From Paenibacillus massiliensis 2301065 = DSM 16942 (GTDB taxonomy: Bacteria > Bacillota > Bacilli > Paenibacillales > Paenibacillaceae): 64,000 nucleotides of DNA. Made by a program: the position numbers and the translations under genes. Location of the stretch: positions 1 through 64,000 of the forward strand of contig NZ_KB898188.1 of the NCBI RefSeq assembly GCF_000377505.1. The letters run 5' to 3'. Below, piece after piece: positions 52,065-61,586 of this stretch. Numbering within the stretch: position 1 is the stretch's first letter; every line of letters starts with the position of its first letter. A model generated the notes under the pieces. It was not told the origin of the DNA. It was given only the letters and a program-made list of their open reading frames with translations, and ran no database searches.

Positions 52065-53216
52065 TTAATTCGTGCGCTTCAATTGCTCATATTCCGCCAC
52101 GATCTGCTGATGCAGAGGATGATCCGCAGCAATGCCTGTGTAGCGCGTAATGGCGGCTGCAATACCCTCGTTCTGAATAACTGCTTGCAGCTCTGCTACT
52201 TCCGGGTCCTCGTCATTCTGGAAGATGCAGGCCGCTGCCATTCCTTGCAAGAGATGCTTCGGATGAATACCGTATTCATAAGCTTGAAGCGCAGGGCGCA
52301 CCAGACGATCATTCGGTGACAGCTTGCGTAGCGGCGAACGGCCGACACGCGATACTTCATCGGTCAAGTTCGGGTTACGGAATCGCTCCAGATTTTTAAG
52401 GATATACTTGTCGTGCTCTGCCTGATCCAAGCCAAATCGCTTCACCAGTACCGCACCAGTCTCCTCCAGCGCACCCTTCACAGACGCGAGTACCTGCTCA
52501 TCCGCGATGGCTTCCTGAATGGTCGAGAAGCCTGCCGCATAGCCCAGATAGGCTGCTACGCAATGCCCGGTATTAACGGTGAACAGCTTGCGTTCAATGT
52601 AAGGCTCCAGATTGTCTACATAATGTACGCCACCAATCTCTGCGTGGTCTGGCGACATTTGCGAACGATCAACCACCCATTCATAAAAAGGCTCAACCTG
52701 CACGTATAGCGGGTCCTCATGATGCTGAATCGGAACAATCCGATCCACCGCTGCATTCGGGAAGAAGATGACACCTTCAGCCTTGGTGCGTGTCTCCTCA
52801 TCCAGCAAGGCGTACACATGCTCCTTCAGCTGCTGACTGCCACCAATCGCATTCTCGCAAGCGATAATGTGCAGTGGCTGTGCTCCAGCATTCAAGCGCT
52901 GTGAGATGCCTTGGGCAATGCCAGGCGCAATCGCTTTGAGGATATTAACGCCCACCGCCGTCGTCACGATGTCTGCTCCAGCTACCGCTGCAGCTACCTC
53001 CTGAGCATTTTTTCCACTGATGGCTGTTACGTTAGTGACTTGCTCTGTATCCTTCGCATCATTAGCCAGCTCCACTGTATATTCATGACGACTGCTAAGC
53101 GCAGAGACAAGCGTATCATTGACGTCTGAGAAAATGACCTCATAACCCGCTCGGGACAGCAACAGGCCAATGAAGCCACGGCCGATATTACCGGCACCAA
53201 AATGGACGGCCTTCAT
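52065..53216 (-). CDS. mtlD: mannitol-1-phosphate 5-dehydrogenase
   Basis: A 383-residue NAD enzyme oxidising mannitol-1-phosphate to fructose-6-phosphate. Nucleotide-binding start AVHFGAGNIGRGFIGLLLSR, then VTTAVGVNILKAIAPGIAQG, IIACENAIGGSQQLKEHVYA, FPNAAVDRIVPIQHHEDPLY and the catalytic segment KLFTVNTGHCVAAYLGYAAG. Its start overlaps the mtlF stop by four bases. Last gene of mtlA-mtlR-mtlF-mtlD. Confidence 0.96.
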   Translation of the reverse strand: MKAVHFGAGNIGRGFIGLLLSRAGYEVIFSDVNDTLVSALSSRHEYTVELANDAKDTEQVTNVTAISGKNAQEVAAAVAGADIVTTAVGVNILKAIAPGIAQGISQRLNAGAQPLHIIACENAIGGSQQLKEHVYALLDEETRTKAEGVIFFPNAAVDRIVPIQHHEDPLYVQVEPFYEWVVDRSQMSPDHAEIGGVHYVDNLEPYIERKLFTVNTGHCVAAYLGYAAGFSTIQEAIADEQVLASVKGALEETGAVLVKRFGLDQAEHDKYILKNLERFRNPNLTDEVSRVGRSPLRKLSPNDRLVRPALQAYEYGIHPKHLLQGMAAACIFQNDEDPEVAELQAVIQNEGIAAAITRYTGIAADHPLHQQIVAEYEQLKRTN

Positions 53217-53647
53217 AGCTCCATCTCACTCTCGAAGAGCGCAATGATCTCTTCCGGTGTACTTGCAGAGCGCAGCTTGTTCATATTCTCATCGTCGGAG
53301 CAGACAACGGCAATTCCGGTCAGAATCTCCATATGCTCTCCACCTTGGGCGGCAATCCCGATAACCATATAAGCTTTCTCTTCACCAAAATCAACGCCTT
53401 GTGGAAATTGAATAATGGAAATACCTGTGGAATGAATGAAGGACTTGGATTCCTTCGTGCCGTGAGGGATGGCAAGCCCATTGCCTACATAAGTGGAGAC
53501 AATCTCCTCACGCTCCAGCATTTTGTCGATGTACTCTGCCGAAATATGTCCCGCATCAAGCAGGATCTGTCCTGCCATGCGGATCGCCTCGTATTTGTCA
53601 GTCGCCGTAGCGTTCATTTTCACCTTATCTGTTGTCATAATGCTCAT
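53213..53647 (-). CDS. mtlF: mannitol-specific PTS EIIA component
   Basis: A 144-residue EIIA of the mannitol/fructose class. Phosphorylated His in YVGNGLAIPHGTKESKSFIH, preceded by MLEREEIVSTYVGNG and followed by HSTGISIIQFPQGVDFGEEK and VIGIAAQGGEHMEILTGIA. It passes phosphate from HPr to the EIIB of MtlA and can also modulate MtlR. Overlaps the ends of both neighbours by four bases, so the whole operon is translationally coupled. Confidence 0.95.
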   Translation of the reverse strand: MSIMTTDKVKMNATATDKYEAIRMAGQILLDAGHISAEYIDKMLEREEIVSTYVGNGLAIPHGTKESKSFIHSTGISIIQFPQGVDFGEEKAYMVIGIAAQGGEHMEILTGIAVVCSDDENMNKLRSASTPEEIIALFESEMEL

Positions 53648-55722
53648 AGTATGGTCCTCCCTGTCTCTAGTTTGCTGCGGAAGAATTCAGCCAGGCGATC
53701 AGATAAATACGATGAGATCTCTTCCCGGCTTCCCTTCTCCAGAAGCATAATTAATTCTTCTTGTAGTAATAATGCGCTGATCTCGCTTAGTACCTCCAGG
53801 CTCTCCTTGGGTAGCTCGCGCGGACCCAGCATCAGCAAAATCTGCGTAACAGGATCACGCGCCTCATCCAGCAGCAATGGCTCCTCCAGATGGTACAGTG
53901 CAAGAGTAGGCCGCTGTACATCCGGACTTCGAGTGTGGAAGAGGGCTAACGGCGTATCAGGAATTACCTGACTTCCGTGCCGTTCACGCTCTAGCAGAAG
54001 CTCTGCGACAGCGTCTGGATTACGAACGGTTCCCCTCCCCACCTCGGAGGTACACAGCTGTTGCATGAGTTCCCTCAACGCCAAGTTCCGGTTATCCACC
54101 GGATAGATCTGAAAGTCCTCAATGATTCTTACGATTTCCTGTAGACTGTCACGTAGCCCCATTAACCATCCCAATCCTTGAGTAGGCTCCGCTGCTGCCT
54201 TAGGCTTGCCATTTTCCTTACTGAGCGTAATATGCTGTATAAAATGTCGCAGTCGATCGCTCTCCTCCTGCGTGAGGAGCGGGCTGATCTTGAGATATCG
54301 GTCTGGCTCCAGAGGAAGATCCACGGTTGAGATGATCAGATCGTAGTCCTCCTTAGGAATCCGGGCCGCCTCGTACCATGAAGCGCGGTCAATAATGCGA
54401 ATTTGTGGCAGCTCCTTGCCAAGCCGAGTCGCCAGCAGCCGCGATGAGCCAATACCGCTTGTGCATACCACAATCGCTCTTACATCCCTTTGCAGCTGAC
54501 GTAGCCGCTCCGCCGAAGCACCGAAATGCATGACCAGAAATCCGATCTCCTCATCCGGTAGCAGCACATCTGTCATTCCAACAGCCGCTTCCTTCACGGC
54601 CTCGAATAGCTCCTCATAATCCCGTCTGATCTGTTGAAGGAGAGGATTGCGGATGGCATTCCCTTCCTTCAGGCGTTTAATCACTGGTTCAGCATGGGCA
54701 ATTAATCCCTCACGCAGTAGCCGGTCTTCGCTGTAATGCGTATCCGTCAATATCTCCACTCGCCGGATCAGCTCTCCAACGATCTCCAGCACCTCCAGAT
54801 CGTCCAGCGGCAGCAAGCGCGTCGAGTCATTCTCTGCAAATCGGAACAGCTGCTTGAAATACTTTCGCTCCGTCTCGGACAGCTCCACTCCCAGGGCCTC
54901 CGATAGCTCCGTACTCATGCGTTCGACCATTGCAGAACGAACTCGTTCCTCTTCAGCCTCATGCTCCTGCTTGATCTTCAGCTCCAGCGTCTCTACCCGG
55001 CAGCCCTTTCGAATGCGGGCAATGGAGACGGATAGCTGGATCAACAGCTCCATATATTTGCTCTCGACCATACTGTCGAGCCACGGGCTATGCGGCTGCC
55101 ATAGTGCATTCTCTACCGTAAGAAGATGCTCGCGCCCGATGATCTCCATGAGCTTCTCCATCGCCGGAGATTCCTGCCCAATCTGGTCTGGACTGAACAG
55201 ATCCGATTCATCCAGATGCTCCAGAGCTAGCTCCGCCATGGCCCGCCTGATATCGGATTCTTTGCCTGTAATCTCGACTCCGTATCCGCGTCTGCGCACA
55301 AGCGTAAGTCCTCGCTTCTCGATCCAGGACTGCAATTCATCCAGATCATGACTGACCGTGACCACGGTTACCTTGAGGTCCGAAGCGATCGACAGGAGCT
55401 TAATCGGCTCTGGGTCGTCTAGCAGCACGCATAATGCATAGATCTTTCGTTCCTCCGGCGTCCATTCTACAGACTCAACCTGAAACAATTGTTGCCTGAG
55501 CTGAGAAAGCCGTGAGGGATCGGCATCTAGATAGATACCGACCCCGGATTTCTTTTTGAGCTCGATCCCGTGGGATACGAGCTTTTTCTCGACTGCGCTA
55601 AGTTCTCGAAGAATTGTTCTTGTGCTGACATTGATACGGGCTGCAATATCTCCAGCCGTTACTTCTTTTGTCTGTTGCAGCAGGAACTCCAGAATTTCAC
55701 GTTGTCTCTTGGTTATATTCAT
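53644..55722 (-). CDS. mtlR: mannitol operon activator MtlR (PRD regulator)
   Basis: A 692-residue PTS-regulated activator. Order: winged HTH (QREILEFLLQQTKEVTAGDI, STRTILRELSAVEKKL), a second HTH-like region, two PRDs (around residues 180-390, with His in MELLIQLSVSIARIRKG and LIAHAEPVIKRLKEGN), an EIIB(Gat)-like domain with the P-loop cysteine in AIVVCTSGIGSSRLLATRLG, and an EIIA-like domain ending near LALFHTRSPDV. Phosphorylation at these sites couples mannitol availability to transcription. Lying between mtlA and mtlF, it is autoregulated with the operon, as in Geobacillus. Confidence 0.95.
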   Translation of the reverse strand: MNITKRQREILEFLLQQTKEVTAGDIAARINVSTRTILRELSAVEKKLVSHGIELKKKSGVGIYLDADPSRLSQLRQQLFQVESVEWTPEERKIYALCVLLDDPEPIKLLSIASDLKVTVVTVSHDLDELQSWIEKRGLTLVRRRGYGVEITGKESDIRRAMAELALEHLDESDLFSPDQIGQESPAMEKLMEIIGREHLLTVENALWQPHSPWLDSMVESKYMELLIQLSVSIARIRKGCRVETLELKIKQEHEAEEERVRSAMVERMSTELSEALGVELSETERKYFKQLFRFAENDSTRLLPLDDLEVLEIVGELIRRVEILTDTHYSEDRLLREGLIAHAEPVIKRLKEGNAIRNPLLQQIRRDYEELFEAVKEAAVGMTDVLLPDEEIGFLVMHFGASAERLRQLQRDVRAIVVCTSGIGSSRLLATRLGKELPQIRIIDRASWYEAARIPKEDYDLIISTVDLPLEPDRYLKISPLLTQEESDRLRHFIQHITLSKENGKPKAAAEPTQGLGWLMGLRDSLQEIVRIIEDFQIYPVDNRNLALRELMQQLCTSEVGRGTVRNPDAVAELLLERERHGSQVIPDTPLALFHTRSPDVQRPTLALYHLEEPLLLDEARDPVTQILLMLGPRELPKESLEVLSEISALLLQEELIMLLEKGSREEISSYLSDRLAEFFRSKLETGRTIL

Positions 55723-55731
55723 CGCTTCTCA

Positions 55732-57195
55732 TCAGGAACCGGATTTGAGGCGCTCCACCAGTGCCTCATACTCGGGGCTCTTCAAGAAGTTATCAATCGA
55801 GATATGCTCAGCATTCGGTGCAACCGTCTTCGCACGATCTGTCAGCGTCTGCTGCGTAATGACGATATCCGCATCCTGTGGAATCTCACTGATCGCTGTA
55901 TTCGTCACGACTACATCGACGCCAGCTTCTTTCATTTTTTTTCGCAAAATCGATGCACCCATCGCACTGGAGCCCATACCTGCATCACAGGAGAACACAA
56001 TCTTGTTCACTTCGGCCTTCATGTTGTCAGCAGCGATGCCTGCTGCACGATCTGCTTCTTTGTTATCATTTGCTACGATCTTGTTGTCGGATTTGCCTTG
56101 GTTCTTCATTTCCTTCATTTTTGCAGAAGCTGCTTCCAGATCCTCTTCTTTTTGCTTACCTGTCTTCAGCAGAACCGCTGCAACCAGGAAGGACACGACT
56201 GCAGCTACAGCTACACCAGCCAGCATTGGAAGATATCCGCCTTTTGGCGTCATCAGGAAGTAAGCGAAGATACTACCTGGAGACGGAGCCGCTACAAGAC
56301 CAGCACCTGTCATCATGAATGTAGCTGTACCTGCGATACCACCAGCCATTGCAGCGATGATCAGGATCGGCTTCATCAGAATGTAAGGGAAGTAGATTTC
56401 ATGAATCCCGCCGAAGAAGTGGATGATAACCGCACCGGGAGCTGAGGATTTCGCAGTTCCGCGGCCAAACAAGCAGTAAGCCAGCAGAATTCCCAGACCA
56501 GGACCTGGATTGGATTCGAGCATAAACAGAACTGATTTGCCCAACTGACTTGCTTGCTCTGTAGCCAGTGGCGTGAGAATACCGTGGTTGATTGCGTTGT
56601 TAAGGAACAGAACCTTACCTGGTTCGATCAACAGATTGACCAGTGGCAGAAGCCCTGCATTCATCAGGATTGCTACACCAGCAGACAAGAACTGACTGAT
56701 GGCCTGAATGACAGGTCCAATCGCTACGTGCGCTGCCAATGCCAGCAGACCACCAATAATACCTGCCGAGAAGTTGTTAACCAACATTTCAAAGCCAGAC
56801 TTGATCTTCCCATCTACAGCCTTATCAAATTGCTTGATGACCCAAGCACCAAATGGACCAGCTGCCATTGCGCCGAGGAACATTGGAATGTCTGCCCCTA
56901 CAATGACACCCATGGTCATGATTGCACCGACTACACCACCACGCTGACCATGCACCATGGTACCACCGGTATAACCGATCAATAATGGAAGCAAGTAAGT
57001 AATCATTGGGCCTACAAGCTTGCCAAGCTCCTCATTCGGAATCCATCCTGTCGGGATGAACAAGGCCGTAATCAGACCCCAGGCAATAAAGGCCCCCATA
57101 TTCGGCATTACCATACCGCTCAAGAAACGGCCGAACTTCTGTACCCCTACTCGGATGCCTCCGCTTTTTTGGGACTTTGCGTCCACTGAACTCAT
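55732..57195 (-). CDS. mtlA: mannitol-specific PTS EIICB component
   Basis: A 487-residue transporter: EIIC membrane domain ([60 protein letters not shown], and the substrate-side GGIHEIYFPYILMKPIL) and a C-terminal EIIB with phosphocysteine in KIVFSCDAGMGSSAMGASIL. A Lys/Glu-rich linker joins the two. It takes up and phosphorylates mannitol. GGAGG lies eight bases before the ATG. First gene of the mtl operon. Confidence 0.96.
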   Translation of the reverse strand: MSSVDAKSQKSGGIRVGVQKFGRFLSGMVMPNMGAFIAWGLITALFIPTGWIPNEELGKLVGPMITYLLPLLIGYTGGTMVHGQRGGVVGAIMTMGVIVGADIPMFLGAMAAGPFGAWVIKQFDKAVDGKIKSGFEMLVNNFSAGIIGGLLALAAHVAIGPVIQAISQFLSAGVAILMNAGLLPLVNLLIEPGKVLFLNNAINHGILTPLATEQASQLGKSVLFMLESNPGPGLGILLAYCLFGRGTAKSSAPGAVIIHFFGGIHEIYFPYILMKPILIIAAMAGGIAGTATFMMTGAGLVAAPSPGSIFAYFLMTPKGGYLPMLAGVAVAAVVSFLVAAVLLKTGKQKEEDLEAASAKMKEMKNQGKSDNKIVANDNKEADRAAGIAADNMKAEVNKIVFSCDAGMGSSAMGASILRKKMKEAGVDVVVTNTAISEIPQDADIVITQQTLTDRAKTVAPNAEHISIDNFLKSPEYEALVERLKSGS

Positions 57196-57564
57196 ATTGA
57201 TACCCTCCTCAAAAAGTAAAATCTGTGCTCCAACATCATGACCTTTGAACTAGGTATTACGTCGTGCCAGATGAATGAAATAAAAAGCTAAATGCTTAAC
57301 TTCTTAAATTCATGGTAGATGAAAACGGTATCTTCTACAATCAAATGAAAACCAACTGCCGTCATGAACCTTGATGACATCATTTAAATATGGAGCACAA
57401 AGCCTTGATACATAAGGATCAATTAAGCTTGAGCCGATTTCATTTTCAAAATCAAAGAGCATAACTTCCGGACATCAGCCTGTAGGGAGCAGTACCTATC
57501 TGACTGAAAGTATGCCCTTTTCACAAGCAGCTCATTTGAGACAAACGACAAATTTTGCACATCG
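57196..57564. other. mtlA upstream region, no gene
   Basis: About 370 bases ahead of mtlA with no convincing gene (a 61-codon minus-strand frame lacks a ribosome site). It must hold the mtl promoter, but I could not settle on boxes. CTTGATGACATCATTT (near 57370) is a partial palindrome that might be a regulator site. Confidence 0.4.
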
Positions 57565-57612
57565 CAAAAAAGCGTGCTGACTCCCTTCCTTAGAAGGGGA
57601 ATCAACACGCTT
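57565..57612 (-). terminator. strong hairpin terminator upstream of mtlA
   Basis: On the minus strand AAGCGTGTTGATTCCCCTTC pairs with GAAGGGAGTCAGCACGCTT and runs into TTTTTTGCG. It stands 340 bases past the gcvH stop and 370 before mtlA, so it insulates the mtl operon from gcvH read-through. It adjoins the dispersed repeat at 57626-57680. Confidence 0.75.
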
Positions 57613-57625
57613 GATATAGCGTCTA

Positions 57626-57680
57626 GCAGTCGACAGGGTCCCGCTTACAGCGGGCCTTTACTCACATTTAATCTGGTCAA
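57626..57680 (-). repeat. dispersed repeat, copy 2
   Basis: GCAGTCGACAGGG, CCCGCTTACAGCGGG (hairpin) and CTCACATTTAATCTGGTCAA match the copy at 6716-6772 in the same order and orientation, again with a stem-loop alongside. The rest of 57681-57951 is AT-rich with no recognised feature. Confidence 0.55.
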
Positions 57681-57951
57681 AATATTAGTTCTTGTTCTAT
57701 CTCAATCACACTATTTTCGCAAGATTCACACAGTTGTCAGTTGCGACTAATTGTTGTAGGAGTAGATATGAGGACTCAATTATCATACTTAGGCAACTCA
57801 AACACGACATAAATATAACATATAAGTAACCCTAATATGACATTAGCCAACAAAATCGGACATAGTCACTTAAGCTAATTCATTCTCTCCAAAGTCGCAT
57901 ATTTCTCAAGCAACTCTCAAGAAACTACATGAAAGCGAATAGTGGTCAACC

Positions 57952-58344
57952 TCAATCTGCTACATGGCTTGTATAGGCCTCAGGGCTCAGAAGCTTGGCT
58001 AAAGCCTCCTCCGCGTTATCATCCAACTCAATCTCTATCATCCAGCCCTCCTCATAAGGTGAGGAATTGACCAGCTCAGGAGATGCCTCCAAGGCACCAT
58101 TCACTTTCACAATCGTTCCACTCACAGGTGCGAACAAGTCAGATACCGTCTTGACAGATTCGATCGTACCAATGCCTTCCCCAGCAGTAACTACGCTTCC
58201 TTCTTCAGGTAGCTCAACGAACACGATATCACCCAATTGATGCTGTGCAAAATCAGAGATGCCAACGAGCAATGTGCCTGCATCCGTCTTGCGCACCCAT
58301 TCATGCTCTTCACTGTACAGATAGTTATCTCTTACCTCGCTCAT
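57952..58344 (-). CDS. gcvH: glycine cleavage system H protein
   Basis: A 130-residue lipoyl carrier that shuttles the aminomethyl group between P, T and L proteins. The lipoylated Lys lies in GIGTIESVKTVSDLFAPVSG; also YSEEHEWVRKTDAGTLLVGI, DFAQHQLGDIVFVELPEEGS and SPYEEGWMIEIELDDNAEE. Unusually it is divergent from and not in the gcvT operon, so its mRNA does not carry the riboswitch seen on the plus strand. GAGGATGAAGC precedes the ATG. The L protein is not in the window. Confidence 0.96.
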   Translation of the reverse strand: MSEVRDNYLYSEEHEWVRKTDAGTLLVGISDFAQHQLGDIVFVELPEEGSVVTAGEGIGTIESVKTVSDLFAPVSGTIVKVNGALEASPELVNSSPYEEGWMIEIELDDNAEEALAKLLSPEAYTSHVAD

Positions 58345-58608
58345 GCTTCATCCTCATTTCCTAATGATCGTTGGTCATTTCAAGGTCTATGCAGCGTTTA
58401 ATTCATCCATGCAGCATCGATTTACCATACATTATCCAGTATCAGCTATTACACGATAAGATTACGCCAAGGTTGAATATGGTGTCAATATAGCTCACAA
58501 AAATGTCTGAAGTTATAAAGAACTTTGTCCTCCCGCTAGTGATTCGGCGCGAAGATCAGGAAGGATCAGCCATGAATGTGATTAATTTCATAGAATATGA
58601 TAATTTTG

Positions 58609-58637
58609 TTGACATACATCTATGAATCGCGTATTAA
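58609..58637 (+). promoter_or_regulatory. promoter of the gcvT-gcvPA-gcvPB operon
   Basis: Perfect TTGACA (58609-58614), 17-base spacer and TATTAA (58632-58637), about 135 bases upstream of the glycine riboswitch. Between 58345 and 58608 I see no further feature. Confidence 0.7.
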
Positions 58638-58774
58638 TGGTTATATAGGTACAGCATACACGAACCTGTGGCAATACACAAAATCATAACAACGTGACGA
58701 ACGATGCGGATGAAGGTATAGGGAGAGATTATCAATGATCGAATATCTGGCATTAGCTGGTGTATTTCGATCAG

Positions 58775-58960
58775 GTCAGGCTGAGCCATTGTCGCAGGAC
58801 CACAGGTAGCGCCGAAGGAGTAAGCAGCACCGTCTGTGAATCTCTCAGGCAAAAGGACCTTTACCGGACGCAACTCTGGAGAGAATCCACCACACGGTGG
58901 GTCACCCAAGGGGAAACCTGTGCTCGCATGGGGTAACTCTCAGGTATCAAGGACAGAGCC
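58775..58960 (+). ncRNA. tandem glycine riboswitch
   Basis: Two consecutive glycine aptamers. The first has GCGCCGAAGGAGTAAGCAGC, AATCTCTCAGGCAAAAGGAC and ACTCTGGAGAG; the second has GTCACCCAAGGGGAAACC, TAACTCTCAGGTATCAAGG and ACAGAG. These are the conserved cores of the gcvT RNA element. It senses glycine and switches on the gcv genes that degrade it. Its last helix strand overlaps the terminator at 58949-59024, which explains the switch. The 5' boundary is approximate. Confidence 0.92.
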
Positions 58961-59024
58961 AAAGAATGATGGATCACGGTAGCAGTATGGCTCCGTGGCG
59001 CATTTTTTGGGCTGTCCTTTTTTG
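58949..59024 (+). terminator. riboswitch expression-platform terminator
   Basis: AGGACAGAGCC AAAGAATG pairs with CATTTTTTGGGCTGTCCT, followed by TTTTTGC; an inner CACGG/CCGTG stem adds stability. The 5' arm is the closing strand of the second aptamer, so glycine binding and terminator formation exclude each other, making this an ON switch. Confidence 0.8.
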
Positions 59025-59091
59025 CATGACCTGGAACAACATGAGACGCTTAGGAAATGTAGTACGAATCATGATGATGAGGTGACAGACC

Positions 59092-60192
59092 ATGGGCAAA
59101 TTAAAGCAAACCTCGCTGTTCCCATTGTATGGCGAGCTACCAGGTGTACGATGTATTGATTTTGGAGGCTGGGAGCTACCAGTCCAATTCAGCGGAATTG
59201 TGAAGGAACATGAGGCGGTAAGGCAGCAGGCTGGACTGTTCGATGTCTCGCATATGGGTGAGTTCACCGTGGAGGGAGCAGATGCCGAGCAATTTCTTCA
59301 GCAGATGACAACCAACGATGTAAGCCGACTGGAGAACGGTCAGGCCCAATATACGCTGCTCTGCTATCCCGATGGCGGAGTTGTAGATGATCTGCTGATT
59401 TACAAGCGTGGAGAGGGACGCTATATGCTGGTTGTGAATGCCTCCAACATCGACAAAGACTGGGAATGGCTACAAAAGCATCTTACCGGAAAGGTCAGTA
59501 TGCATAATGTCTCCGATGACACCGCGCTCTTGGCGCTTCAGGGACCAGCTGCTGCAGATATTCTTGCTTCCATCAGCTCACTGGAGCCTGCCAGTCTTCA
59601 GTCCTTCCGTTTCACCGAAGACGTTGAGGTAGCTGGACATAAAGCCTTGGTATCCCGAACAGGCTACACAGGTGAAGACGGATTCGAGCTGTATCTTCCT
59701 ATTCAGGATGCTCCGGGAGTCTGGAAGGCATTGCTAACTGCAGGTGAGTCTCACGGTCTGTTACCGGCAGGTCTCGGGGCGCGGGATACACTGCGCTTTG
59801 AAGCCAAGCTGGCACTCTACGGTCAGGAGCTGTCTTCCAGCATTTCACCACTGGAGGCGGGTCTGGGATACTTTGTGAAATGGGACAAAGGCGACTTTGT
59901 CGGGCGAGACGCTCTGCTCGCACAAAAGGAAAACGGCGTTCCACGCAAGCTTGTCGGTGTAGAGATGATTGACCGCGGCATCCCTCGTCCGCACTATCCT
60001 GTATTCGCTGAGGGAGTACAGATCGGCGAGATTACTACAGGAACCCAATCCCCTACGTTGAAGCGTAACCTTGGATTGGCCCTCATTGATAGTCGATACA
60101 CGGCTGTAGGCACTCCGCTGGAGATTGAGATTCGCGGCAAGCTCCTCAAGGCAGAGGTTGTTCCTGCACCTTTCTACAAGCGAAGCCACTAA
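59092..60192 (+). CDS. gcvT: glycine cleavage system T protein (aminomethyltransferase)
   Basis: A 366-residue folate-dependent enzyme that releases ammonia from the H-protein intermediate and forms methylene-tetrahydrofolate. Motifs: [112 protein letters not shown], plus the C-terminal barrel [20 protein letters not shown]. Starts 68 bases after the riboswitch terminator. First gene of the operon. Confidence 0.97.
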   Translation: MGKLKQTSLFPLYGELPGVRCIDFGGWELPVQFSGIVKEHEAVRQQAGLFDVSHMGEFTVEGADAEQFLQQMTTNDVSRLENGQAQYTLLCYPDGGVVDDLLIYKRGEGRYMLVVNASNIDKDWEWLQKHLTGKVSMHNVSDDTALLALQGPAAADILASISSLEPASLQSFRFTEDVEVAGHKALVSRTGYTGEDGFELYLPIQDAPGVWKALLTAGESHGLLPAGLGARDTLRFEAKLALYGQELSSSISPLEAGLGYFVKWDKGDFVGRDALLAQKENGVPRKLVGVEMIDRGIPRPHYPVFAEGVQIGEITTGTQSPTLKRNLGLALIDSRYTAVGTPLEIEIRGKLLKAEVVPAPFYKRSH

Positions 60193-60230
60193 CCCACTAC
60201 AAAGTGAATCTGGAAGGAGCCTGTTGCTGC

Positions 60231-61586
60231 ATGAAACCGCACCGTTATTTACCGATGACCGAGCAAGATCAGGCCGAGATGCTGCGCACCGTTGGCGCGG
60301 AGAACATCGAGGATCTGTTCAAAGATATTCCGGAGAACATCCGGTTCAGAGGAGAACTACCTGTCTCCTCCCGTCTGGACGAACGCGCACTGACTCGCCA
60401 CATGGCTGGTCTGGCAGATCGAAATGCTCATACAGATTCCCATATCAGCTTTCTTGGAGCAGGCATCTATGAGCATCACATTCCATCTGTCATCAATCAC
60501 ATCATTTCCCGCTCTGAGTTCTATACAGCATACACCCCCTATCAACCGGAAATTAGCCAAGGTGAGCTACAGGCGATTTTTGAGTTCCAGTCCTACATCT
60601 GCGAGCTCACAGGCATGGCTGTGGCCAATGCCAGTATGTACGACGGTGCCACAGCGTTGGCCGAAGCTGGCTCGCTGGCTGCCGGGGCCACACGGCGCAA
60701 GCGTCTTGTCGTCTCGCGTGCCATTCATCCCGAGGCACGTGAGGTGCTGGCTACCTATGCGCATGGTCTGAATCTCGACATCGTGGAGGTCGGCTGCAAG
60801 AATGGCGTGACAGATGCTGAGGCGCTTGCAGCAGCAGTGAATGAGGAGACCGCAGCTGTACTCGTACAAAATCCGAATTTCTTCGGAGCTGTTGAGAATG
60901 TACGTGCTATAGCTGAGCTGATTCATACGTATAAGGGACTGCTCGTGGTCAGCTCCAATCCGATATCACTCGGACTGCTGGAGGCTCCAGGCAAGCTTGG
61001 TGCCGATATTGTCGTTGGCGATGCGCAGCCACTGGGTATCTCGACCTCCCTCGGCGGACCGACATGCGGTTACTTCGCTGTCTCCCAGGCGCATATGCGC
61101 CGAATTCCCGGGCGGATCGTAGGCCAGACTACAGATCGCAACGGCAAACGTGGCTTCGTATTAACCCTTCAGGCGAGAGAGCAGCATATTCGGCGGGAGA
61201 AGGCGACCTCCAATATTTGCTCAAATCAGGCGCTGCTTGCTCTTTCTGCCTCCGTCTATATGTCCGTAATGGGCAGACAGGGTATGGCGGACGTCGCAAC
61301 TCTGAATCTTCATAAGAGCAGATATGCACTGGAACGCTTGACCTCAATCCCGGGCATTGAGCCTGCCTTTACTTCTTCTACCTTTAATGAATTTAGCATC
61401 CGACTTCCAGAAGGCACCGACATGACCAAGCTGCAGTCCAGTCTGTTATCCGCTGGCTTCATCGGAGGGTATGATCTCGGAAAAGCCTATGCGGAATACA
61501 AAGACTGTATGCTGATTGCAGTGACAGAGCAGCGGACCAAAGAAGAGATTGACCAATTTGCTAGCACGTTGGAGGGATTGTTATGA
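60231..61586 (+). CDS. gcvPA: glycine dehydrogenase (decarboxylating) subunit 1
   Basis: A 451-residue subunit of the split P protein, which decarboxylates glycine and loads H protein. Start [20 protein letters not shown], then [80 protein letters not shown], and [23 protein letters not shown] 60231 has GGAAGGAG eleven bases upstream. Subunit 1 lacks the PLP lysine. Its stop overlaps the gcvPB start as ATGA. Confidence 0.96.
   Translation: MKPHRYLPMTEQDQAEMLRTVGAENIEDLFKDIPENIRFRGELPVSSRLDERALTRHMAGLADRNAHTDSHISFLGAGIYEHHIPSVINHIISRSEFYTAYTPYQPEISQGELQAIFEFQSYICELTGMAVANASMYDGATALAEAGSLAAGATRRKRLVVSRAIHPEAREVLATYAHGLNLDIVEVGCKNGVTDAEALAAAVNEETAAVLVQNPNFFGAVENVRAIAELIHTYKGLLVVSSNPISLGLLEAPGKLGADIVVGDAQPLGISTSLGGPTCGYFAVSQAHMRRIPGRIVGQTTDRNGKRGFVLTLQAREQHIRREKATSNICSNQALLALSASVYMSVMGRQGMADVATLNLHKSRYALERLTSIPGIEPAFTSSTFNEFSIRLPEGTDMTKLQSSLLSAGFIGGYDLGKAYAEYKDCMLIAVTEQRTKEEIDQFASTLEGLL

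Noticed and set aside
57423..57608. 61-codon minus-strand frame upstream of mtlA
   Set aside because: Starts within the terminator stem and has no ribosome site.
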